Shown piece by piece: positions 43,182 through 51,811 of a DNA stretch of 64,000 nucleotides. The notes beneath the pieces are model-generated. The model saw only the letters and a program-made list of their open reading frames with translations, was not told the origin of the DNA and searched no databases. Each line of letters opens with the position of its first letter. Position 1 is the stretch's first letter. The DNA is from Clostridium_AD sp036569345 (lineage in GTDB: Bacteria; Bacillota; Clostridia; Clostridiales; Clostridiaceae): NCBI RefSeq assembly GCF_036569345.1, contig NZ_DATCQT010000067.1, forward strand, positions 3,649 through 67,648, given 5' to 3'. The position numbers and the translations under genes are program-made.

Positions 43182-45305
43182 TTATTTATAAGATTCGATC
43201 CCATTAGTTTTTAAAAATTTTTCTTCAATTTCACAAGCTGGAAGAGGTTTGCTAAAATAATAGCCTTGTATTTGATTACAACCCATTTTTTGTAATATTC
43301 TAATTTGCTCCTTTGTTTCTGCTCCTTCTGCAACAACATCTAAACCAATTTTTTGTGCAAGTTGTATTATTCCATCTACTATGGCTCTTTCCCTTTCATT
43401 TGTAACAATATTATCTATAAAAGACTTGTCTATTTTTAATGTATTTATAGGTAGCTGTTTTAAATAACTTAGAGAAGAATATCCTGTTCCAAAGTCATCT
43501 AGGGCAATATTTATACCTAAATTTCTAATCTCAGTAAGTAATCTAATACTCTTTTCAAAATCCTTCATCAATATGCTTTCTGTAATTTCGAGTTCCACAT
43601 ATTTAGGATCAATATTTGTTTCAAGTATAAGATTTTTTAAGGTTTCTTCAAATTTGTCATTTTCCAGTTGAATTGCAGACAAATTTATTGCAATAGTATC
43701 ATATAGGTACCCTTTGCTTTTCCAAAAATTATTTTGAAGATATACAGCTTTAATAATCCAGTCACCAATAGGAATTATTAATCCACTTTGTTCTGCGACA
43801 GGTATAAATTCATCCGGAGATATTCTGCCGTGTTCAGGGCTATTCCATCTTAAAAGTGCTTCAAATCCTTTTATTTTATTATTTATAATATCTATCTGTG
43901 GTTGATAATGTATTTCAAACTCATTGTTTTTCAAAGCATACCTTAACCCTTTTTCTATTTCAACACGCCTCTCCACTACATCTCTCATATCCTTATTAAA
44001 AAAAGAATATCTAGATTTACCATTATATTTAGCACTGTACATTGCGGTATCTGCATTCTTTAATAGACTAACTGTTTTATAACCATCATCTGGATATACA
44101 GTAATACCAATACTTGCTGATGTATATACATGCTTATCATCTATACTTATTTCACAGTTTAATAAACTTAGTAGTTTTTCACAAAAAGAACTTATCTGAT
44201 TGTAATCTTTAATATCTTTCATTAAAATAAAAAATTCATCTCCACCTACCCTTGAAACAAGATCTCCTTCTCTAATAGAGGCTCTAAACGATATTGCAAC
44301 ATTTCTTAACAATTCATCTCCATACTCATGACCCAAAGTATCGTTAATTTCTTTGAAATTATCTAAATCAATAAACAATACAGCAATTTTAACATCCTTA
44401 TCCTTTGCTTTAGTAATCTCATTTTTCAAGGTGTTAATAAATAATTTTCTGTTGGGTATGCCTGTTAATATATCATAATACTCCAATTTATTAATTTTTT
44501 CTTCAAAATCCTTTTGACCAGATATATCTGTAAGAGATCCAGAAATTTTAGTTCCAACTCCCTTTTTATTTCTCAGGCACTTACCTCTAATTAAAACCCA
44601 CCTATATCCTCCACCATTAAACTTAATTTTCAATTTGCTTTGATAATATAATGTTTTACCATTAATATGATTATTAAAATCATTTATTGCAATTCTTCTA
44701 TCTTCTCTAACAATTAACTTAATTAAATCCCTTATGGAAGTTATAGTATCTTTATCATATCCAGAAATATCGGTGAATTTATCTGAACAAAAAAAATCTT
44801 TTGTTAAAAGATCAATTTCCCATATAGCATCATTAGACCCATCTACTGCCAACTTATATCTTTCTTCACTTTTCTCAATTATTGCTTGTTTTTCATGTAA
44901 TTCATCATATTGGGCCCTTAACTCCTCTTCTGCAGCTATTAATTGCTCATATGTGGATTGGATTTCTTCATAATTCTCTTTTAATTTTTGAGACCATAAC
45001 TTACTTTTTTTAGTAAACCCATTAATTAATAAATATATTATAATAGCTGATATAAAAACAAAAAACCACCCTTTTATTATTTGTGCTTTTAGAATTAAAG
45101 ATTTACTTTCAATTAGGGCATGCAAAATCCTATCTGAAAACAATATCCAAATTCCTCCAATAAGAGCATATACTATAGTTACTTCAAATGCCATTCTTTT
45201 TAATACAACATCATCATTTAATGAGGACTCAATATTATGTTTTTTAGTTTTACTTATTAATTTTTCTCTTGTTGTATTGTTAGATTCGTTCTTTTTTTCA
45301 TTCAC
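43182..45305 (-). CDS. Membrane-bound PAS-GGDEF-EAL cyclic-di-GMP enzyme
   Basis: The 707-residue protein has two N-terminal membrane helices (about residues 40-60 and 76-97), a coiled-coil linker and a PAS domain (about 145-270). A GGDEF domain (about 280-435) and an EAL domain (about 450-700) follow. The cyclase site is RVGGDEFFILM, and an Arg-x-x-Asp inhibitory site (REGD) lies five residues before it. The phosphodiesterase side has FEALLRW, ELEITESILM, ALDDFGTGYSS and KIDKSFI, which look intact. The protein could both make and degrade cyclic-di-GMP. The GTG start at 45303-45305 has GGAGG seven bases upstream. An in-frame ATG at 45326 overlaps that site and is unlikely. It is a single gene. 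Confidence 0.9.
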   Translation of the reverse strand: MNEKKNESNNTTREKLISKTKKHNIESSLNDDVVLKRMAFEVTIVYALIGGIWILFSDRILHALIESKSLILKAQIIKGWFFVFISAIIIYLLINGFTKKSKLWSQKLKENYEEIQSTYEQLIAAEEELRAQYDELHEKQAIIEKSEERYKLAVDGSNDAIWEIDLLTKDFFCSDKFTDISGYDKDTITSIRDLIKLIVREDRRIAINDFNNHINGKTLYYQSKLKIKFNGGGYRWVLIRGKCLRNKKGVGTKISGSLTDISGQKDFEEKINKLEYYDILTGIPNRKLFINTLKNEITKAKDKDVKIAVLFIDLDNFKEINDTLGHEYGDELLRNVAISFRASIREGDLVSRVGGDEFFILMKDIKDYNQISSFCEKLLSLLNCEISIDDKHVYTSASIGITVYPDDGYKTVSLLKNADTAMYSAKYNGKSRYSFFNKDMRDVVERRVEIEKGLRYALKNNEFEIHYQPQIDIINNKIKGFEALLRWNSPEHGRISPDEFIPVAEQSGLIIPIGDWIIKAVYLQNNFWKSKGYLYDTIAINLSAIQLENDKFEETLKNLILETNIDPKYVELEITESILMKDFEKSIRLLTEIRNLGINIALDDFGTGYSSLSYLKQLPINTLKIDKSFIDNIVTNERERAIVDGIIQLAQKIGLDVVAEGAETKEQIRILQKMGCNQIQGYYFSKPLPACEIEEKFLKTNGIESYK

Positions 45306-45505
45306 CCTAGGTCCTCCTATTAGCATTTACAAAGCAATTGAACGCTGTTTTATATTTTAGTTTACTTTATCCTATTGTAATTATCGTACAATCTTAAGTT
45401 TTATTAATGGTTTTTTATAATTAACATATCTTTTTTTCTTTTAATTTTTGTTAAATCATTATATTGTTAAATTAATTTATATTTTTTGGTTAAATTCTTG
45501 TTTTC

Positions 45506-45533
45506 TTGACATTTTTATTACAAGTGATATAAT
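45506..45533 (+). promoter_or_regulatory. Promoter of the thrS T-box transcript
   Basis: TTGACA (45506-45511) and TATAAT (45528-45533) are both perfect consensus with a 16-base spacer. Transcription would start near 45540, just before the T-box leader. Confidence 0.8.
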
Positions 45534-45544
45534 TAATGTTAACG

Positions 45545-45793
45545 TAAGTTAATAATATAATACTACGAAGAGAAAAGTAAGCCATGACCCATTTACAGAG
45601 AAAGAATACCTTAGCTGGAAGTATTCTCAAATGTTATTTGCTGAAGACCACCTCTGAGTGACTCTAATAAAGTCCGGTAATTCCGTTATAATTATTAAGT
45701 GGTTTATTTTTATAAACAATTTGGGTGGAACCGCGGGAAATTATAATCTCGTCCCTTTTCTATTGTTAGAATTGGGATGGGATTTTTTTATTT
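45545..45793 (+). ncRNA. T-box riboswitch controlling thrS
   Basis: The leader has the T-box signature TGGAACCGCGG at 45726-45736 and a Stem I region with AG-rich and GNTG-type loops (about 45565-45660). A terminator lies at 45745-45788. The likely specifier codon is ACC (threonine) at 45647-45649, in the context GAAG-ACC-ACCTCTGAG. Uncharged tRNA-Thr would pair at the specifier and at the T-box sequence to form the antiterminator and allow thrS transcription. Confidence 0.92.
45745..45793 (+). terminator. T-box-regulated terminator
   Basis: AATCTCGTCCC pairs with GGGATGGGATT, using G-U pairs, and is followed by seven T residues. It is the off-state hairpin of the T-box leader and competes with the antiterminator that includes the T-box sequence. 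Confidence 0.85.
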
Positions 45794-45878
45794 CCCTAAA
45801 AATACATTCTACAAAATTATTAATAATATTTCTAAAAATACCTTCTATTAGGTAAGATAAAAGAAAGGAGTAATATAT

Positions 45879-47816
45879 ATGATAAATATTAAACTAAAAG
45901 ATGGTTCGATTAAGTCTTATGAATCTGAAATAACTGTAATTGAAATTGCTAAAGATATAAGCGAGGGACTTGCAAGAGTTGCTTGTGCTGGAATGCTTAA
46001 TGGTAAAACTGTAGATTTACGTTGCAAAATCACTGAAGATTGTGAGCTTAGTATATTAACTTTTGATAGTGAAGAAGGCCAAAAGGCCTTTAGACATACT
46101 GCTACTCATATTTTAGCTCAAGCAGTAAAAAGATTATTTCCTAATACTAAACTTGCCATCGGACCTGCTATAGATGGGGGGTTCTACTACGATTTTGATA
46201 AACAAGGTTCTTTCTCAGCTGAAGAAATTGTACAAATAGAAGCAGAAATGAAAAAGATAGTTAAAGCAGATTTACCAATAGAAAGATTTGAACTTCCAAG
46301 GGATGAAGCTATCGCCTTTATGCAAGGCTTAGATGAAAATTTCAAAGTTCAACTAATTGAAGACCTACCAGAGGATGCAAATTTATCATTCTACAAACAT
46401 GGTGAGTTTACTGATCTTTGTGCAGGGCCACATTTAATGTCTACAAAATATGTAAAGGCTTTTAAGCTAACTCAAGTTGCAGGTGCTTATTGGAGAGGCA
46501 ATGAGAAAAATAAAATGCTTAGCCGTATATATGGAACTGCCTTTACAAAAAAATCTGATTTAGATGCCCATTTAGAGAAAGTTGAAGATGCTAAAAAGAG
46601 GGACCATAATAAGCTTGGACGCGAACTAAAATTCTTTACTACATCAGATGTTATAGGTCAAGGTTTACCTCTACTTATGCCTAATGGAGCAAGGGTAATT
46701 CAATTATTACAGCGTTTTGTTGAAGATGAGGAAGAAAGAAGAGGTTATGTTATAACTAAAACTCCTCTTATGGCAAAGAGTGACTTATATAAAATGTCTG
46801 GTCACTGGGATCATTATAAAGAAGGAATGTTTGTACTTGGTGATGAATCTAAGGATGAGGAAGTTATGGCACTTCGCCCAATGACATGCCCATTCCAATT
46901 TACAATTTATAATGCATTCCAAAAGAGCTATCGTGACCTTCCAATTAGATATGCTGAAACTTCAACATTATTTAGAAATGAGTCTTCAGGTGAAATGCAT
47001 GGCCTTATAAGAGTTCGTCAGTTCACTATTTCAGAGGGCCATTTAGTTGTTAGACCCGATCAATTAGAAGATGAATTTAGAGGTGTTGTATCTTTAATTA
47101 ACTATTTCATGAAAACATTAGGACTAGAAGATGATATAACTTATAGATTCTCTAAAGGTGATATAAATGATAAAGAGAAATATATTGACAACCCATCTGC
47201 TTGGGCAGATACTGAAGCTAAAATGAAGGAAATACTGGACCACTTAGGAATAAACTATAAAACAGCTATTGGTGAAGCTGCTTTCTACGGCCCTAAGCTT
47301 GATCTTCAAATTAAGAATGTCCATGGTAAAGAAGATACTATAATTACAGTACAAATTGACTTTGCACTACCAGAAAGATTTGACATGACTTATATTGATA
47401 AAGATGGAGTTAAAAAACGTCCATATGTTATCCATAGAACTTCTATTGGTTGCTACGAGAGAACACTTGCAATACTAATAGAAAAATATGCTGGTGCCTT
47501 CCCAACTTGGCTTGCACCATTACAAGTTAAAGTATTACCTATTTCTGAAAAGTATCATGATTATGCAGAGAAGGTAGTATCTAAGTTAAGAGCATCAGGA
47601 CTTAGAGTAGAGGCGGATTATAGAGCAGAAAAGATTGGATACAAGATTCGTGAAGCTCGTAATGAAAGAACCCCTTTCCTGCTAGTAGTTGGTGAAAAAG
47701 AAGCAGAACTAAATGAAGTTTCTGTTAGAAGTCGTAAAAACGGAGATGAAGGTGCAATTGCGCTGGACTCATTTATTACAAGAATTAAAGAAGAAATAGA
47801 AACTAGAATATTATAA
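45879..47816 (+). CDS. thrS: Threonyl-tRNA synthetase
   Basis: The 645-residue class II synthetase has domains in the usual order. An N-terminal TGS domain (about 1-62) comes first. The editing domain with HTATHILAQAVKRLFP follows near residue 73. The catalytic core has MRPMTCPFQF-type and RNESSGEMHGLIRVRQF blocks near residues 330-390, and HRTSIGCYERTLAILIEKYA is near residue 530. An anticodon-binding domain ends the chain. It charges tRNA-Thr. AAAGGAG lies seven to eight bases before the ATG. Expression is controlled by the T-box leader upstream, and a strong hairpin terminator follows at 47843-47890. Confidence 0.97.
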   Translation: MINIKLKDGSIKSYESEITVIEIAKDISEGLARVACAGMLNGKTVDLRCKITEDCELSILTFDSEEGQKAFRHTATHILAQAVKRLFPNTKLAIGPAIDGGFYYDFDKQGSFSAEEIVQIEAEMKKIVKADLPIERFELPRDEAIAFMQGLDENFKVQLIEDLPEDANLSFYKHGEFTDLCAGPHLMSTKYVKAFKLTQVAGAYWRGNEKNKMLSRIYGTAFTKKSDLDAHLEKVEDAKKRDHNKLGRELKFFTTSDVIGQGLPLLMPNGARVIQLLQRFVEDEEERRGYVITKTPLMAKSDLYKMSGHWDHYKEGMFVLGDESKDEEVMALRPMTCPFQFTIYNAFQKSYRDLPIRYAETSTLFRNESSGEMHGLIRVRQFTISEGHLVVRPDQLEDEFRGVVSLINYFMKTLGLEDDITYRFSKGDINDKEKYIDNPSAWADTEAKMKEILDHLGINYKTAIGEAAFYGPKLDLQIKNVHGKEDTIITVQIDFALPERFDMTYIDKDGVKKRPYVIHRTSIGCYERTLAILIEKYAGAFPTWLAPLQVKVLPISEKYHDYAEKVVSKLRASGLRVEADYRAEKIGYKIREARNERTPFLLVVGEKEAELNEVSVRSRKNGDEGAIALDSFITRIKEEIETRIL

Positions 47817-47842
47817 TAAAAAACTTCTCCTACTCCTAATAA

Positions 47843-47890
47843 ACAAGAGCCAGTACAAGATATTATCTTGTACTGGCTCTTGTAATTTTA
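47843..47890. terminator. Bidirectional terminator between thrS and glnS
   Basis: ACAAGAGCCAGTACAAGA and TCTTGTACTGGCTCTTGT are exact complements, giving an 18-base-pair stem with a five-base loop. The convergent genes thrS and glnS end on either side of it. T-richness is modest on both sides. Confidence 0.75.
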
Positions 47891-47896
47891 TAAAGA

Positions 47897-49555
47897 CTAT
47901 TTTAGAATTTTAAAAGAACTTTTTAAAGAAACTATTCTATTAAACACTATTTTGTCTTCAGTTGTATATTTAGAATCCACATTAAAATATCCATGTCTAA
48001 AGAACTGGAATTTATCTTGTGGTTTTGAATCCTTCATATTTGGTTCTATAAACCCTTGTAAAACTTCCATGGAATTTGGGTTTATTTGATCTAAAAAGGT
48101 TTTTCCTTCTTCTTGTTTCTCATCTAAAATTAAAGGCTCATATAATCTGAATTCTGCTGGAACTGCATTTACAGCATCTACAAAATGAATTGTTCCTTTA
48201 ACTTTTCTTCCTGTAAATCCACTACCACTCTTAGTCTCGATGTCATAAGTACAGTGTATTTCGTTAATATTTCCTTCTGAATCCTTAACCACGTCATTAC
48301 ATTTTATAAAGTATGCGCCCTTAAGTCTTACTTCGTTACCTATGAACAATCGGAAATATTTTTTTGGTGGATTTTCCATAAAATCTTCTTGCTCTATATA
48401 TATCTCTCTTGAAAATGATACTTGACGGGTTCCCATTGAAGGATCATCTTGATTATTCTCAATTGTAAGCATTTCCACTTGAGCTTCTGGGTAATTTGTA
48501 ATAACTACCTTTAATGGTCTTAAAATTGCCATAGTTCTAAGTGTTTTCGGGCTTAAATCTTCTCTTATAAAGTGCTCTAACAATTGACCATCTACAGTGC
48601 TGTTAGATTTTGCAACTCCAATTTCTCTACAAAAATTACGTATAGAGTCAGGTGTGAAACCTCGACGCCTAAGCCCTGCTATAGTTGGCATACGTGGGTC
48701 ATCCCAAGAATCTACAATGCCATCATCTACTAATTGCTTAAGATTTCTTTTGCTCATTACAGTGTTAGTTATATTTAATCTTGCAAACTCAATCTGTCTT
48801 GGTTTATTCTCCATTTCGCAATTATTTACAACCCAATCATATAATGGGCGATGATCTTCAAACTCTAGAGTACAAATTGAATGAGTTACCCCTTCAATTG
48901 CATCTTCTATTGGATGAGCATAATCATACATAGGATAAATACACCATTTATCTCCAGTATTATGATGAACAGCATGTGATATACGATAAATTATTGGATC
49001 TCTCATGTTTATATTAGGAGAACTCATATCAATTTTAGCACGTGTTACTTTCTCGCCATCTTTAAATTCGCCTTTTCTCATGCGGTCAAATAAATCTAGG
49101 TTTTCTTCCACGCTTCTGTTTCTGTTTGGACTATCTTTCCCTGGCTCCCTTAGAGTACCTCTGTACTCTTTCATCTCTTCCGCGGTTAAATCACACACAT
49201 AAGCTTTACCCTTTTTTATTAATAATACAGCACGCTTATACATTTCATCAAAATAGTTTGATGCAAAATACAAATTGTCCCACTTGAATCCAAGCCATTT
49301 TACATCTTCTTCTATAGAGTTTACGTACTCTTTATCTTCTTTAGCTGGGTTAGTATCATCAAAACGTAAGTTTGTCAAACCGTTAAATTCATCTGCTAAT
49401 TCAAAATTTAAAATAATTGCTTTTGCATGGCCAATATGCAAATATCCGTTTGGCTCTGGTGGAAAACGAGTAATTATTGTTTTGTGTTTGCCCGTTTCTA
49501 TATCTTCTTTAACAATGTTTCTTATAAAATTAGATGAAGTGATTTTATTTTCCAT
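47897..49555 (-). CDS. glnS: Glutaminyl-tRNA synthetase
   Basis: The 552-residue class I synthetase has TRFPPEPNGYLHIGHAKAII (the HIGH block, near residues 25-44) and RFDDTNPAKEDKEY. TVMSKRNLKQLVD is the KMSKS-equivalent loop, near residue 265. The two C-terminal beta-barrels that read the anticodon make up the last 200 residues. Motifs and domain ending fit GlnRS, not a non-discriminating GluRS. Direct charging of tRNA-Gln is thus expected in addition to any GatCAB route elsewhere. AAGGAAGG lies before the ATG at 49555. It is convergent with thrS. Confidence 0.94.
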   Translation of the reverse strand: MENKITSSNFIRNIVKEDIETGKHKTIITRFPPEPNGYLHIGHAKAIILNFELADEFNGLTNLRFDDTNPAKEDKEYVNSIEEDVKWLGFKWDNLYFASNYFDEMYKRAVLLIKKGKAYVCDLTAEEMKEYRGTLREPGKDSPNRNRSVEENLDLFDRMRKGEFKDGEKVTRAKIDMSSPNINMRDPIIYRISHAVHHNTGDKWCIYPMYDYAHPIEDAIEGVTHSICTLEFEDHRPLYDWVVNNCEMENKPRQIEFARLNITNTVMSKRNLKQLVDDGIVDSWDDPRMPTIAGLRRRGFTPDSIRNFCREIGVAKSNSTVDGQLLEHFIREDLSPKTLRTMAILRPLKVVITNYPEAQVEMLTIENNQDDPSMGTRQVSFSREIYIEQEDFMENPPKKYFRLFIGNEVRLKGAYFIKCNDVVKDSEGNINEIHCTYDIETKSGSGFTGRKVKGTIHFVDAVNAVPAEFRLYEPLILDEKQEEGKTFLDQINPNSMEVLQGFIEPNMKDSKPQDKFQFFRHGYFNVDSKYTTEDKIVFNRIVSLKSSFKILK

Positions 49556-49830
49556 ATTCGTGACCTTCCTTTTAATTTAGCTTATTTGTAAGTTTTACCT
49601 ATATTCTAATAAATATATCACAAAAACAGACTTTTTCCTAGGTTTTTCAACACATAAGTCATTTTTTTTAGTTCTATATATAGTCTTCCCTTATCCTTCA
49701 AGTTATAATGTATTTCCGGAAAAAACAATTATAATAATTCTTTAACTTGGGATCACGATTCACAATATGCAATAATGTAATTAACCGGTAATCTAGTGAA
49801 AGGAGATGATTATATTGATATTAACTAGGG

Positions 49831-49872
49831 GGTGGCTTTTGACCTAATAAAAAGGTTGAAAGCTCACCATTA
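49831..49872 (+). repeat. Strong hairpin upstream of the small-ORF promoter
   Basis: GGTGGCTTTTGACCT pairs with AGGTTGAAAGCTCACC with one bulge around an AT loop. A second hairpin follows at 49886-49911 (arms AGGTAGATAAGG and CTCCTTACCT). A ten-codon reading frame from TTG at 49815, preceded by AAAGGAG, runs into the first hairpin and stops at 49847. Confidence 0.5.
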
Positions 49873-49932
49873 AATATGAGGTAGATAAGGGGGCGACCAG
49901 TCTCCTTACCTATATACACAGTTTAGGAATTA

Positions 49933-49961
49933 TTGACATAAAAGGTGTTTTATAATATACT
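49933..49961 (+). promoter_or_regulatory. Promoter of the small-ORF transcript
   Basis: TTGACA (49933-49938) and TATACT (49956-49961) are separated by exactly 17 bases. The -35 box is perfect and the -10 box has one change. Transcription would start near 49968. Confidence 0.7.
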
Positions 49962-50045
49962 CAAATTGTTAGAATAATTAATTAACTATAAAAATAATCA
50001 AAATGAATACAAGATATTAATTCAGATTAAGGAGGATGATGTTAA

Positions 50046-50087
50046 ATGATAACTTTAATTGTAGCTTTTGAGGTACTTGATCAATAA
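50046..50087 (+). CDS. 13-residue hydrophobic peptide ORF
   Basis: The frame reads MITLIVAFEVLDQ and stops. The ribosome binding site AAGGAGGATGATGTTAA is close to ideal, with GGAGG nine to ten bases before the ATG, and a good promoter lies 85 bases upstream. The peptide could be a leader peptide whose translation controls the downstream terminators, or a small hydrophobic toxin or signal. I do not recognise it. The support is the strength of promoter and binding site, not similarity. Confidence 0.4.
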   Translation: MITLIVAFEVLDQ

Positions 50088-50249
50088 CTAAATATTATTC
50101 GGAAGTTGTATAAAATTTTATAGATAAGTTTTTTTGTTGTATCTATAAAAATAAATTAGGGATTATTGTATCCTTATTTGTTATGCTTTCGAAATACAAT
50201 TAATAACCGTCATCTGAAACGTTAATATGGATTTAAAGTTTGACAGAAT

Positions 50250-50273
50250 GCACGAAGTTATCGTGTTTTTTTT
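50250..50273 (+). terminator. Short intrinsic terminator
   Basis: CACGA and TCGTG form a five-base-pair stem, followed directly by nine T residues. It lies 163 bases after the 13-codon ORF. Confidence 0.55.
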
Positions 50274-50290
50274 ATTGTCATTTTTAACAG

Positions 50291-50327
50291 TCCCGTGGAT
50301 GGTTTTATATCCACGGGATTTTTTTAT
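50291..50327 (+). terminator. Strong intrinsic terminator
   Basis: TCCCGTGGAT pairs perfectly with ATCCACGGGA around an eight-base loop and is followed by a run of T residues. It lies between the 13-codon and 35-codon ORFs, so it would control read-through into the second. Confidence 0.85.
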
Positions 50328-50372
50328 AGAAAAATAAAGATGAGTTACAAATAAATATAGGAGGTGGTTTCA

Positions 50373-50480
50373 ATGATAAGTTCTAAAGCTTTATTAAATA
50401 TCAATGAAAATAAAGAGGAGGAATTTTATATTGTGTTACAAGAATGGGAAGGATGTTCTGCCAGCAGCGCTAGAATGTAA
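50373..50480 (+). CDS. 35-residue peptide ORF with a Cys-Ser-rich tail
   Basis: The frame encodes MISSKALLNINENKEEEFYI followed by VLQEWEGCSASSARM. TAGGAGGTGG ends six bases before the ATG, a strong ribosome binding site. The peptide has an acidic middle and a short tail with one Cys and several Ser residues, the general layout of a peptide precursor with leader and core. No modification or export gene lies next to it, so that reading is speculative. It has no promoter of its own that I can see and sits behind the terminator at 50291-50327. Confidence 0.4.
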   Translation: MISSKALLNINENKEEEFYIVLQEWEGCSASSARM

Positions 50481-50628
50481 AAAGTGTTTGATAAGTAGGA
50501 ATATTAACGATTAATTTAATTAAAGACACAATTTTATATTGAATACTAGCCAGTCTCAGAGCTAAAGTTTTTTTGTTGTACAAAAAAAATAATTTCATAT
50601 CAATAAATATTTGAGTTTTAGTTTCTTA

Positions 50629-50677
50629 AAAAATCATAGCAAAGGATGTTAACTTATTCATCCTTACTATGATTTTT
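50629..50677. terminator. Bidirectional terminator
   Basis: AAAATCATAGCAAAGGATG pairs with CATCCTTACTATGATTTT, with one bulge, around a ten-base loop, and both ends are T-rich. It lies 72 bases after the end of the minus-strand oxidoreductase gene and also ends the plus-strand small-ORF region. Confidence 0.75.
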
Positions 50678-50748
50678 GAATGTAGCTCAATCGTAGTTGC
50701 GTTACACTATATTATTACCATTAATATCTATTCCATCTTGTTTCATAC

Positions 50749-51789
50749 TCATTTTATACCATATACCTTATCAATTATTCTCTGACATTTTAATGCTTCA
50801 TCAAAATTGCCATCAATACCATCATTAGAATTGTTATAAATTTTATTAGCAAAATTTATTAGGGATGAGGTATGACAATTTTGGAAGTATCCTAAAGAAT
50901 TTCTTTTATCTGCATAATATTTTAATAGTTCATCCCCAGCCGCTACATTTTTTATTTGAGTAGAATTGCTTTCATAATTATATATTTCAATTTCATAAGG
51001 ATTATTAAAGTTTATCTTTATACTACCATGACTTCCATAAACTACATAATCATCCGTTTGTTCTCTTTCAGTAAATATTCTTGAAACCTCTAAACTTCCA
51101 CGGATTCCTCCTTTTAATATAAAATCACAGTTTGCAATTTCATCAACTTCTGATCTATCCTCAAAGAAAATTCTAGTCTTAGCTTCTACTTCTTCTATTT
51201 CACCCATAGTAAATTGTATCATATCAATTAAGTGAACTCCTAGATCGAGTAGCGCTCCACCACCAGAATTTTTCCCAGTTCTCCAGGTGTCCTTTTTCTT
51301 TTCATTTAGATAACTATCATGATAAGTTCTCACCTTAAAATCTATAATCTTTCCTATGGTTTCCTTTTCAAGTTCTCTTTTTAATAATGTTAGAGCTGGC
51401 ATAAATCTATAAACTAAAGCTACAGAATTTATTATATTATTTTTCTTAACTATCTTAGCCATTTCCATAGCATCGCTATAATTCGCTGCTAGGGGTTTTT
51501 CACAATAAATAGCTTTCCCAAATTGGGCTGCTTTTTTTACGATATCAAAATGTGCATCATTTGGTGTACAAATATCTATAAAATGGATTTCATCATCTTT
51601 AAGTACTTCTTCAATATCCGTAACATTTTTCACACCACTTAGGGGAATATTTATTGGTTTTCTAGTTACTATATACGCTAAATTCAACTCATAAGGAAGT
51701 GAAAACCTTAAATTAGCATCATAAACTGCTAATGAATGAGTTTTTGCTATTCCACCAAATCCTATCATTGCAAAATTAATTTTCTTCAT
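50749..51789 (-). CDS. Gfo/Idh/MocA family oxidoreductase
   Basis: The 346-residue NAD(P)-dependent dehydrogenase family member has an N-terminal Rossmann motif (FAMIGFGGIAKTHSLAVY). AIYCEKPLAANYSDAMEMAK contains the family's Glu-Lys-Pro. LLDLGVHLIDMIQFTMGEIE is the C-terminal substrate block with the conserved Asp and His. The substrate, probably a sugar, inositol or sugar acid, is not determined. I chose the ATG at 51789, after GCGAGGT with six bases. The frame start at 51810 has no site. It is the last gene of a minus-strand operon with the DeoR-type regulator 22 bases upstream. Confidence 0.88.
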   Translation of the reverse strand: MKKINFAMIGFGGIAKTHSLAVYDANLRFSLPYELNLAYIVTRKPINIPLSGVKNVTDIEEVLKDDEIHFIDICTPNDAHFDIVKKAAQFGKAIYCEKPLAANYSDAMEMAKIVKKNNIINSVALVYRFMPALTLLKRELEKETIGKIIDFKVRTYHDSYLNEKKKDTWRTGKNSGGGALLDLGVHLIDMIQFTMGEIEEVEAKTRIFFEDRSEVDEIANCDFILKGGIRGSLEVSRIFTEREQTDDYVVYGSHGSIKINFNNPYEIEIYNYESNSTQIKNVAAGDELLKYYADKRNSLGYFQNCHTSSLINFANKIYNNSNDGIDGNFDEALKCQRIIDKVYGIK

Positions 51790-51811
51790 ATATTTATACC
51801 TCGCTTTCATA

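Larger units (their letters stand above)
49556..50748. other. Long gap with tiny ORFs, a promoter and several terminators
   Basis: This 1193-base gap holds no gene of ordinary size. It contains a hairpin-rich stretch (49831-49910), a near-consensus promoter (49933-49961) and a 13-codon ORF (50046-50087). Two terminators (50250-50273 and 50291-50327), a 35-codon ORF (50373-50480) and a third hairpin (50629-50677) follow. All signals point in the plus direction. No known RNA family is recognised. Confidence 0.6.

Noticed and set aside
45658..45855. 65-codon plus-strand frame between the GGDEF-EAL gene and thrS
   Set aside because: It lies entirely within the T-box leader and terminator.
49275..49580. 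101-codon plus-strand frame inside glnS
   Set aside because: It is antisense to conserved GlnRS motifs and has no start signal.
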